Assembly (NCBI GenBank): GCA_910574805.1
Contig: CAJTCV010000002.1
Location: forward strand, 248,001 to 312,000
DNA from: Lachnospiraceae bacterium
Lineage (GTDB): Bacteria > Bacillota > Clostridia > Lachnospirales > Lachnospiraceae
Direction of reading: 5' to 3'
DNA: 64,000 nt
Shown: piece by piece, positions 50,736 through 59,482 of the stretch
How positions within the stretch are numbered: position 1 is the first letter of the stretch
Layout of the letters: each line of letters starts with the position of its first letter
Translations under genes and position numbers: made by a program
Notes under the pieces: generated by a model
Database searches by the model: none
What the model was told of the DNA's origin: nothing
What the model saw: the letters and a program-made list of their open reading frames with translations, nothing else

Positions 50736-52040
50736 TTATGCTGCGTGTTTTCCAAAGAAAGTCGCAACGAGAACACATACAAGGAGCAGATAAGGATAAA
50801 ACAGCCAGGGCATGATCTGGATGGAAGAGATCCCGGCGGTCCCTGCTGCCAGCAGAAGCTGGGCGCCGTAGGGAATGATCCCCTGGGCGACACAGGTGGA
50901 GATATCCAGAAGAGAGGCAGTCCGCTGGGGCGGGATCCTGTATTCCGCCCGGATATCCGCGGCGATGGGCGCCGTGACCACAATGGCCACCGTATTGTTG
51001 GCAGTGGAGATATCCATGAGGACGGAGATCAGGATAATGCCCAGCTGCCCGCCTCTGCTGCCGTGAAAATGCTTTTTGATAAAGGCGATGACTGCCTCGA
51101 AGCCTCCGTTGTATTTGATCAGCGCGGACAGGGTGGTGGCAAGGATCGTGACAACGATTGTCTCGTACATGCCGGAGACGCCGCTTCCCATGGAGAGGAA
51201 GACGTTGTGAATATTGATGGATCCGGTGCCGAGGCCGATGGCTGTACAGAGGAAGAGTCCGAAGCTCAGCACGATGAATACGTTGATGCCCGCCAGCGCT
51301 GCGATCAGGATTATAAAATAGGGAAGCGCGCGTACCATGTTGAAGCTGTGGGCTTCGATGGCTGCCGGTTTTCCGGTCCAGGCGATGGCGAGAAGGATCA
51401 CACAGGTAATCAGCGCCGCGGGAAGAGCGATCAGGAAATTTTCCCGGAACTTGTCCCGCATCTGGCAGCCCTGCGTCCGGGTGGCGGCGATGGTGGTATC
51501 AGAGATGAACGACAGATTGTCGCCGAACATGGAGCCGCTCACCAGGGCGCCGAAGCAGAGCGGAATGGACAGCCCTGCGGATCGGGAGATACTGAGCGCC
51601 AGTGTTCCCATGACTGTGATGGTGCCGCAGGAAGTTCCCATGGCCATGGAGATGAGGCAGGCGATCAGGAAGATGCCAAGGACTGTCAGTCTGCCGGGGA
51701 CGATACCAAGGAGCATGTTCGCGGTATCCGCCGCACATCCGGAAGCGGAGGCGACGCCGCTGAAGGCTCCCGCCAGCAGGAAGATGAAGATCATGGTCAG
51801 GATATTGTCATCCCCCATTCCGGAAGCGCAGATTTTCATCTTCTCGTCAAAGGAGACGGTGCGGTTCTGGAACAGGGCGACGGCGATGGCGGCCATGAAT
51901 GCGACGACCACGGACATGACATAGAAGCCCTGAACACCCTCCTGCGGGTGCAGGTATTCATAGTAGACGCCGGTCCCGATGTAGATGACCAGGAATACAA
52001 GGATCGGAAGAAGGGCAAACGCCCCTTTTTTTTGTTTCAT
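50736..52040 (-). CDS. NhaC-family Na+/H+ antiporter
   Basis: A 434-residue polytopic membrane protein with about eleven hydrophobic segments. Motifs such as AMGTSCGTITVMGTLALSIS, GSMFGDNLSFISDTTIAATRTQGC and DISTANNTVAIVVTAPIA are typical of the NhaC/ArsB-like antiporter group. It is convergent with vanT, with only 12 bp between stop codons, and no terminator is visible there. Some relatives exchange other ions or organic acids. Confidence 0.9.
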   Translation of the reverse strand: MKQKKGAFALLPILVFLVIYIGTGVYYEYLHPQEGVQGFYVMSVVVAFMAAIAVALFQNRTVSFDEKMKICASGMGDDNILTMIFIFLLAGAFSGVASASGCAADTANMLLGIVPGRLTVLGIFLIACLISMAMGTSCGTITVMGTLALSISRSAGLSIPLCFGALVSGSMFGDNLSFISDTTIAATRTQGCQMRDKFRENFLIALPAALITCVILLAIAWTGKPAAIEAHSFNMVRALPYFIILIAALAGINVFIVLSFGLFLCTAIGLGTGSINIHNVFLSMGSGVSGMYETIVVTILATTLSALIKYNGGFEAVIAFIKKHFHGSRGGQLGIILISVLMDISTANNTVAIVVTAPIAADIRAEYRIPPQRTASLLDISTCVAQGIIPYGAQLLLAAGTAGISSIQIMPWLFYPYLLLVCVLVATFFGKHAA

Positions 52041-52181
52041 CGTATATTACCCCCTGGGAAAAATCCGGCTGACTGTGAAAATGAAAAGCAGCCTTTTCGT
52101 CCCATGATATCATAAAACAACGATTTTTCCTATACTTTTTGGAAATTTGGGGGTATACTGGAGGAGAAAGGAGGCGGCAGG

Positions 52182-52463
52182 ATGGATACAGTGGGTTTAT
52201 TGGATGAGCTGCAGAACAGAGCGCACAGGGAGAAATGGGTGAGAGAGGCGCTGCTGGAGACGAGGAACGAGAAGAATCCGGTGGATGCTTTCTGCAGGAA
52301 GTGTCAGGAGCTTGGGTATCCCATTTATGTAATGGATCTGATTCATGCAGGGGAAGAATTTTACGGGAATATGCGGCGGAGCACCAACGGAGGCGGAGAA
52401 AATTCTCCGAAACTGGACGGAGAAGATGACTTCTACGAGCTCTTCATGGCGAGCCTCATGTGA
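52182..52463 (+). CDS. Small hypothetical protein before DUF2284 gene
   Basis: A 93-residue soluble, helical, charged protein (LDELQNRAHREKWVREALLETRNEKNPVDAFCRKCQELG, then YVMDLIHAGEEFY). The C-terminus has STNGGGENS and ends DDFYELFMASLM. GGAGGAGAAAGGAGG gives a strong ribosome site. The FCRKCQELGYPI segment vaguely recalls Nif11-type leader peptides, but I would not assign it. It lies 13 bp before the DUF2284 gene and is probably co-transcribed. Confidence 0.65.
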   Translation: MDTVGLLDELQNRAHREKWVREALLETRNEKNPVDAFCRKCQELGYPIYVMDLIHAGEEFYGNMRRSTNGGGENSPKLDGEDDFYELFMASLM

Positions 52464-52476
52464 AGGAGGAAGCAGC

Positions 52477-53010
52477 GTGGATCAGAAAAAACTGGAAGCA
52501 CAGATTTCGCAGTATCCGGTGTGTGAATACGCATTCATCCGTCCGGAGGCGATCCCGTTTCTGGAGGAGGTGCGTTATATCTGCAGGACGGAATGTCCAC
52601 AGTACGGGAGATCCTGGTCCTGTCCGCCGGCGGTGGGAACTGTGGAGGAATGTAAGGAGCGGTGCATGGCGTGCACCGGAGGCTTTTTGTTTACGACCAT
52701 CGCAGAGGTAAAGGATGCTGCGGATCTGTCGGAGACGCTCTCCACCCGCCGGGAGCATGAGCGGATCACAGGAGAGATTCGGGAGCTGTTCCGGGAGGAA
52801 TGCGGCGAGGTACTGGTGCTCTCCACAGAGTCCTGTGCGGTCTGTGAGAGGTGTGCATATCCGGAAGCTCCCTGCCGGCATCCGGAACATATGTTCCCGT
52901 GCCTTGAGAGCTACGGAATCCTGGTGACGAGGCTGGCGGAAGAGAACGGGATCAGTTTTATGAACGGGGGAAATGTGGTGACCTGGTTCAGCCTGATCCT
53001 GTACCGGTGA
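52477..53010 (+). CDS. DUF2284-family cysteine-rich metal-binding protein
   Basis: A 177-residue protein with many conserved cysteines in pairs: CRTECPQYGRSWSCPP, CKERCMACTGG, CAVCERCAYPEAPCRHPEHMFPC. This is the DUF2284 pattern, predicted to bind metal or Fe-S clusters. The GTG at 52477 follows AAGGAGGAAG. The role is unknown; relatives are found in anaerobes. Confidence 0.88.
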   Translation: MDQKKLEAQISQYPVCEYAFIRPEAIPFLEEVRYICRTECPQYGRSWSCPPAVGTVEECKERCMACTGGFLFTTIAEVKDAADLSETLSTRREHERITGEIRELFREECGEVLVLSTESCAVCERCAYPEAPCRHPEHMFPCLESYGILVTRLAEENGISFMNGGNVVTWFSLILYR

Positions 53011-53020
53011 GGACCCTGTG

Positions 53021-53048
53021 ACATAAAAACAGAAGCCGTACATATATT
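53021..53048 (+). promoter_or_regulatory. Possible sigma-E promoter for yqfC-yqfD
   Basis: CATATATT (53041-53048) matches the sporulation sigma-E -10 consensus CATACAnT at six positions out of seven fixed. A partial -35 (ACATAAA, 53021-53027) lies 13 bp upstream. The mother-cell genes yqfCD are known sigma-E targets in Bacillus. Confidence 0.35.
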
Positions 53049-53075
53049 TATAGTAAATATACAGGCTGGTATCAC

Positions 53076-53336
53076 ATGAAGCTGAGAGAACAGATGGCGG
53101 AGAAGCTGAAGCTTCCCAAGGACCTGGTCATGGGGGCGGCGGTCCTGACCGTGACCGGGAGAAGCGAAGCATATATTGAGAATTACCGGGGGATTATCGA
53201 GTATACAGAGACGAGGATCCGCCTGCAGACGAAGACCTGCCAGATGACCTTGTGCGGAGAAGGGCTGCACATTGATTATTACACGGAAGACGAGATGAAA
53301 ATATCAGGCGAGATTGGAGAAATCCGTTATTGTTAA
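53076..53336 (+). CDS. yqfC: Sporulation protein YqfC (YabP/YqfC family)
   Basis: An 86-residue protein with the YabP/YqfC pattern: KLPKDLVMGAAVLTVTGRSEAYIENYRGIIEYTETRIRLQT then GEGLHIDYYTEDEMKISGEIGEIRY. It is made in the mother cell under sigma-E in Bacillus. It overlaps yqfD by 7 bp. Together they support a spore-forming host. Confidence 0.92.
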   Translation: MKLREQMAEKLKLPKDLVMGAAVLTVTGRSEAYIENYRGIIEYTETRIRLQTKTCQMTLCGEGLHIDYYTEDEMKISGEIGEIRYC

Positions 53337-54559
53337 CGAAGCTTTTGAAATTTCTGAAGGGTTATGTGGTCATACGTCTGACCGGATATTCTCCGGAGCG
53401 TTTTCTGAATCTGTGCAGCCATCACGGAATCATACTGTGGGGGCTTCGTTCTGTCGGGACGGAATATGAGATGTGCATCAGCATCAGCGGATTCAGAAAG
53501 CTCCGGCCGCTGGTGCATAAGACGAGGACGAAGGTCGTGATCCTTAAAAGGCACGGCCTTCCTTTTATCCTGCACCGTTACCGGAACCGGAAGCTGTTCG
53601 CGGGGGGCGCGCTCCTGGCGGCGGCGCTTCTTTATGTGCTGTCTCTGTTTATCTGGAACATTCACGTGGAGGGAAATTACAGCCTGAGCGATGAGGTGAT
53701 CCTGAACTATCTGGAAAGTGTGCAGGTGGTACACGGCATGGCCAGGAGGGATGTGCACGGGGAAGAGATCGAGGCAGGGCTTCGGGAGCATTTCCCGGAG
53801 ATCACCTGGACCTCGGCGGAGGTGAAGGGGACCCGGCTTATCATCCATGTGCAGGAAAACGAAGACAGTGTGCCGGAGGAGATCCCGGATGAAGAGCCGG
53901 CGGATCTGGTGTCCGGGGGCGATGGGCGCATCGTCTCCATGATCGTGCGCAGCGGGACGCCGGCCGTGTGGGAGGGGATGGAGGTCCAGAAAGGAGATCT
54001 GCTGGTGAACAGTCTTGTGGAGGTCCTGGACGATGCGGGAGAGACGGCAAATGCCTATCATGTGCATGCGGACGCGGATATCCGGATCCGGAGGACGGAG
54101 CACTACAGAGCATCTTTTGACATGCCGTATATAAGGAAAGAATATACGGGCAGAAAGCAGACTTCTTTTTATGTGATTCTGGGGAAGAAGCGGCTGGATC
54201 TTCGGTTCTGGCACATGGACACGTATGAGAAGTCTGATCTGATCGCCAGCGAACTGCCGCTTAAGATCACGGAAAATTTTTATCTTCCTGTGACGCTGGG
54301 AAAATATACGGAGCAGGAGTACATTCCCACGGACGCCGTCTATACAAGAGAAGAGGCGGTTGCGCTGGCAAAAGAGGAGTGGAAGGTATTTTTAGAAAAA
54401 TTAAGAATAAAGGGACTTCAAATTATTGAAAATAATGTTAAAATAGATATTAATGGAGATGTATGCACGGCGGAAGGGGATTATGTGGTGGAAGAATCCG
54501 CCGTACAGGAGCAGGCTCCGGAAATAACGATACCTGAGCAGGAGGAAGTACCTGATTAA
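53330..54559 (+). CDS. yqfD: Sporulation protein YqfD
   Basis: A 409-residue membrane protein of the YqfD family. The N-terminal cytoplasmic domain reads GYVVIRLTGYSPERFLNLC. One transmembrane helix (about 88-110) leads to a large extracytoplasmic domain starting NIHVEGNYSLSDEVILNYL, reminiscent of POTRA/FtsQ-type folds. The TTG start lies inside the yqfC stop region. An acidic tail (EITIPEQEEVPD) ends the protein. Confidence 0.93.
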   Translation: MLTKLLKFLKGYVVIRLTGYSPERFLNLCSHHGIILWGLRSVGTEYEMCISISGFRKLRPLVHKTRTKVVILKRHGLPFILHRYRNRKLFAGGALLAAALLYVLSLFIWNIHVEGNYSLSDEVILNYLESVQVVHGMARRDVHGEEIEAGLREHFPEITWTSAEVKGTRLIIHVQENEDSVPEEIPDEEPADLVSGGDGRIVSMIVRSGTPAVWEGMEVQKGDLLVNSLVEVLDDAGETANAYHVHADADIRIRRTEHYRASFDMPYIRKEYTGRKQTSFYVILGKKRLDLRFWHMDTYEKSDLIASELPLKITENFYLPVTLGKYTEQEYIPTDAVYTREEAVALAKEEWKVFLEKLRIKGLQIIENNVKIDINGDVCTAEGDYVVEESAVQEQAPEITIPEQEEVPD

Positions 54560-54592
54560 GACAGAAGAAACAGGATCAGAGAAACAAAGACA

Positions 54593-55615
54593 GTGACATT
54601 GGAAGAACATATTTTTGATATCCCGTCCGAACAGGAGCAGAATGTATTCGGACAGTTTGACACATATCTGAAGAAGATCGAGCGTACGACCGGAGTCTCC
54701 GCCATCACAAGGGACGGGGGACTGAAGCTGATCGGCAGTGAGGTTCAGGTGGAACAGGCGAAGCAGGTGCTTCTGGAGCTTCTGGAGCTGTCCGGGCGGG
54801 GCAGGCAGATTACAGAGCAGAATGTGGACTATGCACTGGCCCTTGCCATGGAGAAAAAGAGCGGGGCGCTTCTTGCCGTGGATCAGGAGCTGATCTGCCA
54901 TACCGTCAGCGGAAAGTCCATCAAGCCGAAGACACTGGGGCAGAAGCGGTATGTGGACGCCATCCGGGACAATATGATTGTCTTCGGCATCGGCCCCGCC
55001 GGCACGGGCAAGACCTATCTGGCCATGGCCATGGCGATTACCGCATTTAAAATGAACGAGGTGGAGCGGATCATCCTGACCCGCCCGGCCATCGAAGCCG
55101 GGGAGAAGCTGGGATTTCTGCCCGGGGATCTGCAGAGCAAGGTAGATCCGTATCTTCGGCCCCTCTATGATGCCCTGTATCAGATCATGGGTGCGGACAG
55201 TTTTCAGAAGAATATGGAGAAGGGGCTGATCGAGGTGGCGCCTCTTGCCTACATGCGCGGGCGGACGCTGGACAATGCCTTTATCATTCTGGACGAGGCC
55301 CAGAACACGACGCAGGCACAGATGAAGATGTTTTTGACAAGGATCGGCTTTGGCTCCAGGGTGGTGGTGACCGGAGACGAGACGCAGAAAGACCTGTCCC
55401 CGGATGTGAAGTCCGGGCTTGAGGTGGCGCAGAGGGTGCTGGGCAGAGTGGAAGGGATCGCCTTCTGCCGTCTGACCAGCCAGGACGTGGTGCGCCATCC
55501 GCTGGTACAGAAGATCGTGACTGCATATGAGGAATATGAGAAAAGGACAGCGGGGAGAAAGGAAAAACATGACACTGAACATCGAAAAAGAATACGATCC
55601 AGAGCTCGGAATTGA
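54593..55615 (+). CDS. PhoH-family ATPase
   Basis: A 340-residue cytoplasmic P-loop protein. An N-terminal KH-like region precedes Walker A GIGPAGTGKTYLAMAMA and Walker B DNAFIILDEAQN, with TGDETQKDL and RPAIEAGEKLGFLPGD in between as PhoH signatures. Probably an RNA helicase or RNase-linked ATPase, given constant linkage to ybeY. The GTG start has a weak ribosome site, so a TTG six bases later is possible. It overlaps ybeY by 47 bp. Confidence 0.94.
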   Translation: MTLEEHIFDIPSEQEQNVFGQFDTYLKKIERTTGVSAITRDGGLKLIGSEVQVEQAKQVLLELLELSGRGRQITEQNVDYALALAMEKKSGALLAVDQELICHTVSGKSIKPKTLGQKRYVDAIRDNMIVFGIGPAGTGKTYLAMAMAITAFKMNEVERIILTRPAIEAGEKLGFLPGDLQSKVDPYLRPLYDALYQIMGADSFQKNMEKGLIEVAPLAYMRGRTLDNAFIILDEAQNTTQAQMKMFLTRIGFGSRVVVTGDETQKDLSPDVKSGLEVAQRVLGRVEGIAFCRLTSQDVVRHPLVQKIVTAYEEYEKRTAGRKEKHDTEHRKRIRSRARN

Positions 55616-56066
55616 TTACGAAGGGACAGCGCTTCTGGTAGCGGAGCAGGTGCTGGAGCAGGAAGGCTGTCCTTATGAAGCGGAGGTAAGTCTTCTGCTG
55701 ACCTCAGATGAGGAGATCCATAAGCTGAATCTTCAGTACCGGGGGATCGACAGGCCTACGGACGTGCTTTCTTTTCCGCAGATTACCTACGGGTCGCCGG
55801 CTGATTTTTCCCATCTGGAAGAACATGAGGCGGATTGCTTCAATCCGGACAGCGGAGAGCTGTTTCTTGGAGATATTATCATCTCTCTGGACCGGGTAAG
55901 GGAGCAGGCAGAGAATTACGGACACGGACCCAGGCGGGAATTTGCCTTTCTGGTGGCGCACAGCATGCTGCATCTGCTGGGCTATGACCATATGACGGAG
56001 GATGAGGCGGCCCGTATGGAAGCGGGGCAGTCCGCGGTTTTACGGGATCTGGGAATTGAAAGATAA
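55569..56066 (+). CDS. ybeY: Endoribonuclease YbeY (rRNA maturation)
   Basis: A 165-residue metal-dependent RNase involved in 16S rRNA 3' processing and ribosome quality control. The zinc triad is H131-x3-H135-x5-H141 in AHSMLHLLGYDH. The N-terminus reads LNLQYRGIDRPTDVLSFP. The ATG at 55569 follows GGAGAAAGGA and lies inside phoH. Confidence 0.96.
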   Translation: MTLNIEKEYDPELGIDYEGTALLVAEQVLEQEGCPYEAEVSLLLTSDEEIHKLNLQYRGIDRPTDVLSFPQITYGSPADFSHLEEHEADCFNPDSGELFLGDIIISLDRVREQAENYGHGPRREFAFLVAHSMLHLLGYDHMTEDEAARMEAGQSAVLRDLGIER

Positions 56067-56083
56067 AGAGGATTTGATCATCT

Positions 56084-57745
56084 ATGAGTACAAAGAATCG
56101 TAAAAAAGGTTCTGACTATATCGTGCAGGGAGGGATCCTGGCGGCGGCGTCCATCCTGGTAAGGATCATCGGGCTGGCCTACCGGATACCCGTGACGAGG
56201 ATCCTGGGGCCGGTGGGGAACAGCTATTATTCTGCGGCCTTTGAAGTATATTCCATGGTACTTCTGATCTCGTCCTTCAGCCTTCCGCTGGCGGTGTCCA
56301 AGCTGGTGAGTGCGCGGATGGCGAAGGGAAAGGTGAACAGCGCCGGCAGAATCTTCCGGTGTACGCTGCTTTTTGCACTGGTATCCGGGGGGATCGGGTC
56401 ACTCCTGATTTATTTCGGCGCGGGATTTTTCAGCGATGTGCTGGTAAGCACGCCCCAGAGCAGGCTGGCGCTTCAGGTGCTGGCGCCCACGATTCTGGTG
56501 GTGGCGCTTATGGGCTGTATGAGAGGGTACTTTCAGGGCCTTGGCTCCATGGTGCCCACGGCGGTCTCCCAGATCGTGGAGCAGATCGTCAACGCGGCGG
56601 TGAGTATCGGGGCGGCGTGGGCGCTGTTCCGCTACGGTGCGAAGCTGGATGCGCTTTTTTCCACGGAGACGGCAGCATATGCCTGGGGCGCGGCGGGGAG
56701 CACGCTCGGTACCGGCGCAGGAGCGCTGGTGGGATTCCTGTTCCTGGTCTTCATCATGTTCGGCTACCGCAAGGTAATGAGGCGGCGCCGGCGTATGGAC
56801 CGGGGCGGGGAGACAGAGTCCGCCCGGGAGATCTATTATCTGCTGTTTCTGACGATCCTTCCGGTGATCCTGAGCACGGCGGTCTATAATCTGAGCGGGA
56901 TCATCGATCAGGGGATCTTCAAACACCTGATGGCCTACGGGAAATACAACAGCATGAAGATTGACGAGCTCTGGGGCATCTTCAGCGGAGAATACAAGGT
57001 CCTGACCAATGTGCCCATTGCGGTGGCTTCCGCCATGGCATCCTCTACGATCCCGGTGCTGACCAGGGCAAGAGTCAACAAGGACCGCAGGGAGATGCGC
57101 AGGAAGACGGAAAATGCGCTCCGGTTCGTCATGGTCATCAGTATTCCATGTGCCGTGGGACTCTCCGTGCTGGCCGAACCGATACTGACGCTTCTGTTCG
57201 GGGCCAGAGACCATATTCAGATGTCGGCTTCTCTGCTGCAGGTGGGGACCCTGTCCGTGGTTCTGTACGGCATGTCCACTCTGACCAACGGGATCCTGCA
57301 GGGGATGGACAGGATGCGGCTGCCGGTGATTCATGCGGCGGTCTCTCTGGTGCTGCATGTGGGGCTTCTGGTGCTTCTTTTGATGACCACGGACCTGAAC
57401 ATTTATGCGGTGGTATGGGCGAATATATTTTTTGCCTTTCTCATGTGTGTGCTGAACTCCAGGTCCATTGCAAAATATATGAGATACCGCCAGGAGGTGA
57501 TCCGGACCTTTCTGATCCCGCTGGCTTCGTCGGCGGTCATGGGAGGCGCGGCGTACGGCGTGCACAGAGGCCTGATGGCTGCTGTGAAGAACAATACCGT
57601 TGCCACTCTTTCGGCCTGTGCCTGTGCGGTTCTGGTCTATGCTGCGGCCATGATGCTGCTGAGAGGACTGAAGGAAGAAGAGCTTCTGGCATTCCCCAAA
57701 GGATACATTCTCGTGAAAATTGCAAAAAAACTCCGGCTTATGTAG
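56084..57745 (+). CDS. Oligosaccharide flippase family protein (MOP superfamily, SpoVB/MurJ-like)
   Basis: A 553-residue polytopic membrane protein with about 14 transmembrane segments. The start (QGGILAAASILVRIIGLAYRIPVTRILGPVGNSYYSAAFEVY) matches the SpoVB/YtgP branch that exports lipid-linked wall precursors. Further signatures are NVPIAVASAMASSTIPVLTRARV and GMSTLTNGILQGMDRMRLP. It may flip lipid II during growth or sporulation. The division between MurJ-type and SpoVB-type roles cannot be made by eye. Confidence 0.9.
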   Translation: MSTKNRKKGSDYIVQGGILAAASILVRIIGLAYRIPVTRILGPVGNSYYSAAFEVYSMVLLISSFSLPLAVSKLVSARMAKGKVNSAGRIFRCTLLFALVSGGIGSLLIYFGAGFFSDVLVSTPQSRLALQVLAPTILVVALMGCMRGYFQGLGSMVPTAVSQIVEQIVNAAVSIGAAWALFRYGAKLDALFSTETAAYAWGAAGSTLGTGAGALVGFLFLVFIMFGYRKVMRRRRRMDRGGETESAREIYYLLFLTILPVILSTAVYNLSGIIDQGIFKHLMAYGKYNSMKIDELWGIFSGEYKVLTNVPIAVASAMASSTIPVLTRARVNKDRREMRRKTENALRFVMVISIPCAVGLSVLAEPILTLLFGARDHIQMSASLLQVGTLSVVLYGMSTLTNGILQGMDRMRLPVIHAAVSLVLHVGLLVLLLMTTDLNIYAVVWANIFFAFLMCVLNSRSIAKYMRYRQEVIRTFLIPLASSAVMGGAAYGVHRGLMAAVKNNTVATLSACACAVLVYAAAMMLLRGLKEEELLAFPKGYILVKIAKKLRLM

Positions 57746-57761
57746 GATTTCAGCGTATAAC

Positions 57762-57859
57762 CCTCTTTTTTCCAGTTCATAATACTGAGTAGAAGAGACA
57801 TTTTCCGGGCATCCTGCCCTTTTATGTCTCTTGACTTGGAGAAAACTGGAAAAAGGAGG
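57762..57859 (+). promoter_or_regulatory. Structured leader that buries the Shine-Dalgarno sequence of the BofC-like gene
   Basis: CCTCTTTTTTCCAGTT (57762-57777) pairs over 16 bp, with one G-U, with AACTGGAAAAAGGAGG (57844-57859). The last seven bases of the second arm are the ribosome site AAGGAGG. Inside this helix sit a 9-bp stem AAGAGACAT (57793-57801)/ATGTCTCTT (57824-57832) and a GGGC/GCCC tip. The nested architecture suggests an RNA switch or a timing device. It matches no riboswitch class I know. Confidence 0.6.
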
Positions 57860-57866
57860 TTTTATT

Positions 57867-58286
57867 ATGTCCAGGAGAACGTGGGGCATCACACTGACGG
57901 TCCTGGCGCTGGCGATCGTGGCGGCGACAGCGCTGTGGTATGTGAGAAGGGACACGGCCATACCGCCGGAGGAACAGAGAGGAACGGAGCTGGTGGAGAT
58001 GCTCCCGGCGGAGACACGCCCGGACCGGGTGACACAGCCGGAGGATACAAAGGATGCTCCTTCCGCGGAGGAACCGGAGGATACCGAAGCGGAGGGCTAT
58101 GCATATGTGCTCCGGAATCATGAAGGTTATGTGGCGGTCTATGAGCTTCCCGCCGATGAGATCTATGAATATACAGATGTGATCATGGAGATTCTTCCTG
58201 CAGCGCTGCAGGAGGAGATCCATGAGGGAAAATATTTAAAAAATGAAGAAGAGCTCTATAATTTCCTTGAGAATTATACCAGTTAA
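57867..58286 (+). CDS. BofC-like C-terminal domain protein, membrane-anchored
   Basis: A 139-residue protein with a signal anchor (about 6-25), then a Pro/Glu/Asp-rich stalk, then a C-terminal domain: YAYVLRNHEGYVAVYELPADEIYEYTDVIMEILP and EEIHEGKYLKNEEELYNFLENYTS. This resembles the C-terminal domain of BofC, a sporulation checkpoint protein, but the full BofC architecture is absent. Translation is probably restrained by the leader structure upstream. It starts 7 nt after AAGGAGG. Confidence 0.75.
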   Translation: MSRRTWGITLTVLALAIVAATALWYVRRDTAIPPEEQRGTELVEMLPAETRPDRVTQPEDTKDAPSAEEPEDTEAEGYAYVLRNHEGYVAVYELPADEIYEYTDVIMEILPAALQEEIHEGKYLKNEEELYNFLENYTS

Positions 58287-58294
58287 GCATTGCG

Positions 58295-58323
58295 TTTACC
58301 GCCGGGATGTTGTAAATTATATT
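58295..58323 (+). promoter_or_regulatory. Possible promoter of proB
   Basis: -35 TTTACC (58295-58300), 17-bp spacer, -10 TATATT (58318-58323), in the 69-bp gap before proB. Confidence 0.45.
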
Positions 58324-58355
58324 TATTGAATTTTGCATACAGACTGGTGAGAGAT

Positions 58356-59213
58356 ATGATACTCAGGAAGACATTAAAAGAAAAGAAACGGATCGTCATA
58401 AAGGTGGGGACTTCTTCTCTGACCCATCCGGAGACAGGAAATATGGATCTGATCAAGATGGAGAAGCTGGTGCGGGAGCTGACGGACCTGCAGAATCAGG
58501 GAAAGGAAGTGATCCTGGTGAGCTCCGGTGCCATTGCGGTGGGGCGGAAGGCCATCGGCATGAAGGAACGTCCCACAGAGCTGGCCGTCAAGCAGGCCTG
58601 TGCCTCCATCGGGCAGGCGCGCCTGATGATGATCTACCAGAAGCTTTTCATGGAATACAACCAGACCGCCTCCCAGATCCTGATGACCAAGAATACACTG
58701 GTCAACGAGGGAAACCGGGAGAATGCGCGGAATACCTTTGAAATGCTCCTGTCCATGGGGGCAATACCCATAGTTAATGAAAATGATACAGTATCTACGT
58801 ATGAGATCCAGTTCGGTGACAATGATACGCTGTCAGCCATCGTGTCCGCGCTGGTGCAGGCGGATCTTCTTATTCTCCTGTCGGATATCGACGGGCTGTT
58901 TACCGATGATCCCAACCGGAATCCGGATGCCAGATTCATTGAATATGTGGACCGGGTGGACGAAAGGTTTCAGAGGATGGCAAAGGGATCAGCCAGCGAT
59001 GTGGGTACCGGAGGCATGTCCACCAAGCTGGGAGCGGCCAGACTCGCCACTTCCGCAGGTGCGGATATGATCATCGCCAACGGAGCAGATATGGGGATCA
59101 TTCACCGGATCATGGACGGGGAACGGATCGGGACCATGTTCCGGGCCAACCGGATCGAGAATTTTTACCTGATTGATTATCTGGATGTTCCTTCATCCGG
59201 ACAGCAGTCATAA
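58356..59213 (+). CDS. proB: Glutamate 5-kinase (short form without PUA domain)
   Basis: A 285-residue amino-acid kinase that starts proline synthesis by phosphorylating glutamate. Motifs include RIVIKVGTSSLT, EVILVSSGAIAVGRKAIG, NENDTVSTYEIQFGDNDTLSAIV and GTGGMSTKLGAARLA. Full-length ProB has about 370 residues with a C-terminal PUA domain, which is missing here, as in some Clostridia. The start is chosen at 58356 because an upstream ATG at 58290 overlaps the promoter. Confidence 0.95.
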   Translation: MILRKTLKEKKRIVIKVGTSSLTHPETGNMDLIKMEKLVRELTDLQNQGKEVILVSSGAIAVGRKAIGMKERPTELAVKQACASIGQARLMMIYQKLFMEYNQTASQILMTKNTLVNEGNRENARNTFEMLLSMGAIPIVNENDTVSTYEIQFGDNDTLSAIVSALVQADLLILLSDIDGLFTDDPNRNPDARFIEYVDRVDERFQRMAKGSASDVGTGGMSTKLGAARLATSAGADMIIANGADMGIIHRIMDGERIGTMFRANRIENFYLIDYLDVPSSGQQS

Positions 59214-59260
59214 GGGAAACGGATGCACAGACAGGAGGCGTCCGGGAAGCAGGAGGTGTC

Positions 59261-59482
59261 ATGGACGATACAAAGATCGCAAGGATCAATGAGCTGGCGA
59301 GGAAGTCAAAAGCGGAAGGCCTGACGGAAGCGGAGAAAAAGGAGCAGCAGCTTCTGCGGCAGGAATTTCTCGCAGCGGTGCGCAGCAGTCTGAAAAGCCA
59401 GCTGGACAATATTGATGTAAAGGAACCTGATGGTACAATCGTGAATCTGGGAGAGAAATATGGAAAAAAACAGAAAAACTGA
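59261..59482 (+). CDS. DUF896-family protein (YnzC-like)
   Basis: A 73-residue helical protein: [41 protein letters not shown] then [13 protein letters not shown]. It matches the DUF896/YnzC family of small Gram-positive proteins without known function. It overlaps the following gene by 23 bp. Confidence 0.93.
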   Translation: MDDTKIARINELARKSKAEGLTEAEKKEQQLLRQEFLAAVRSSLKSQLDNIDVKEPDGTIVNLGEKYGKKQKN

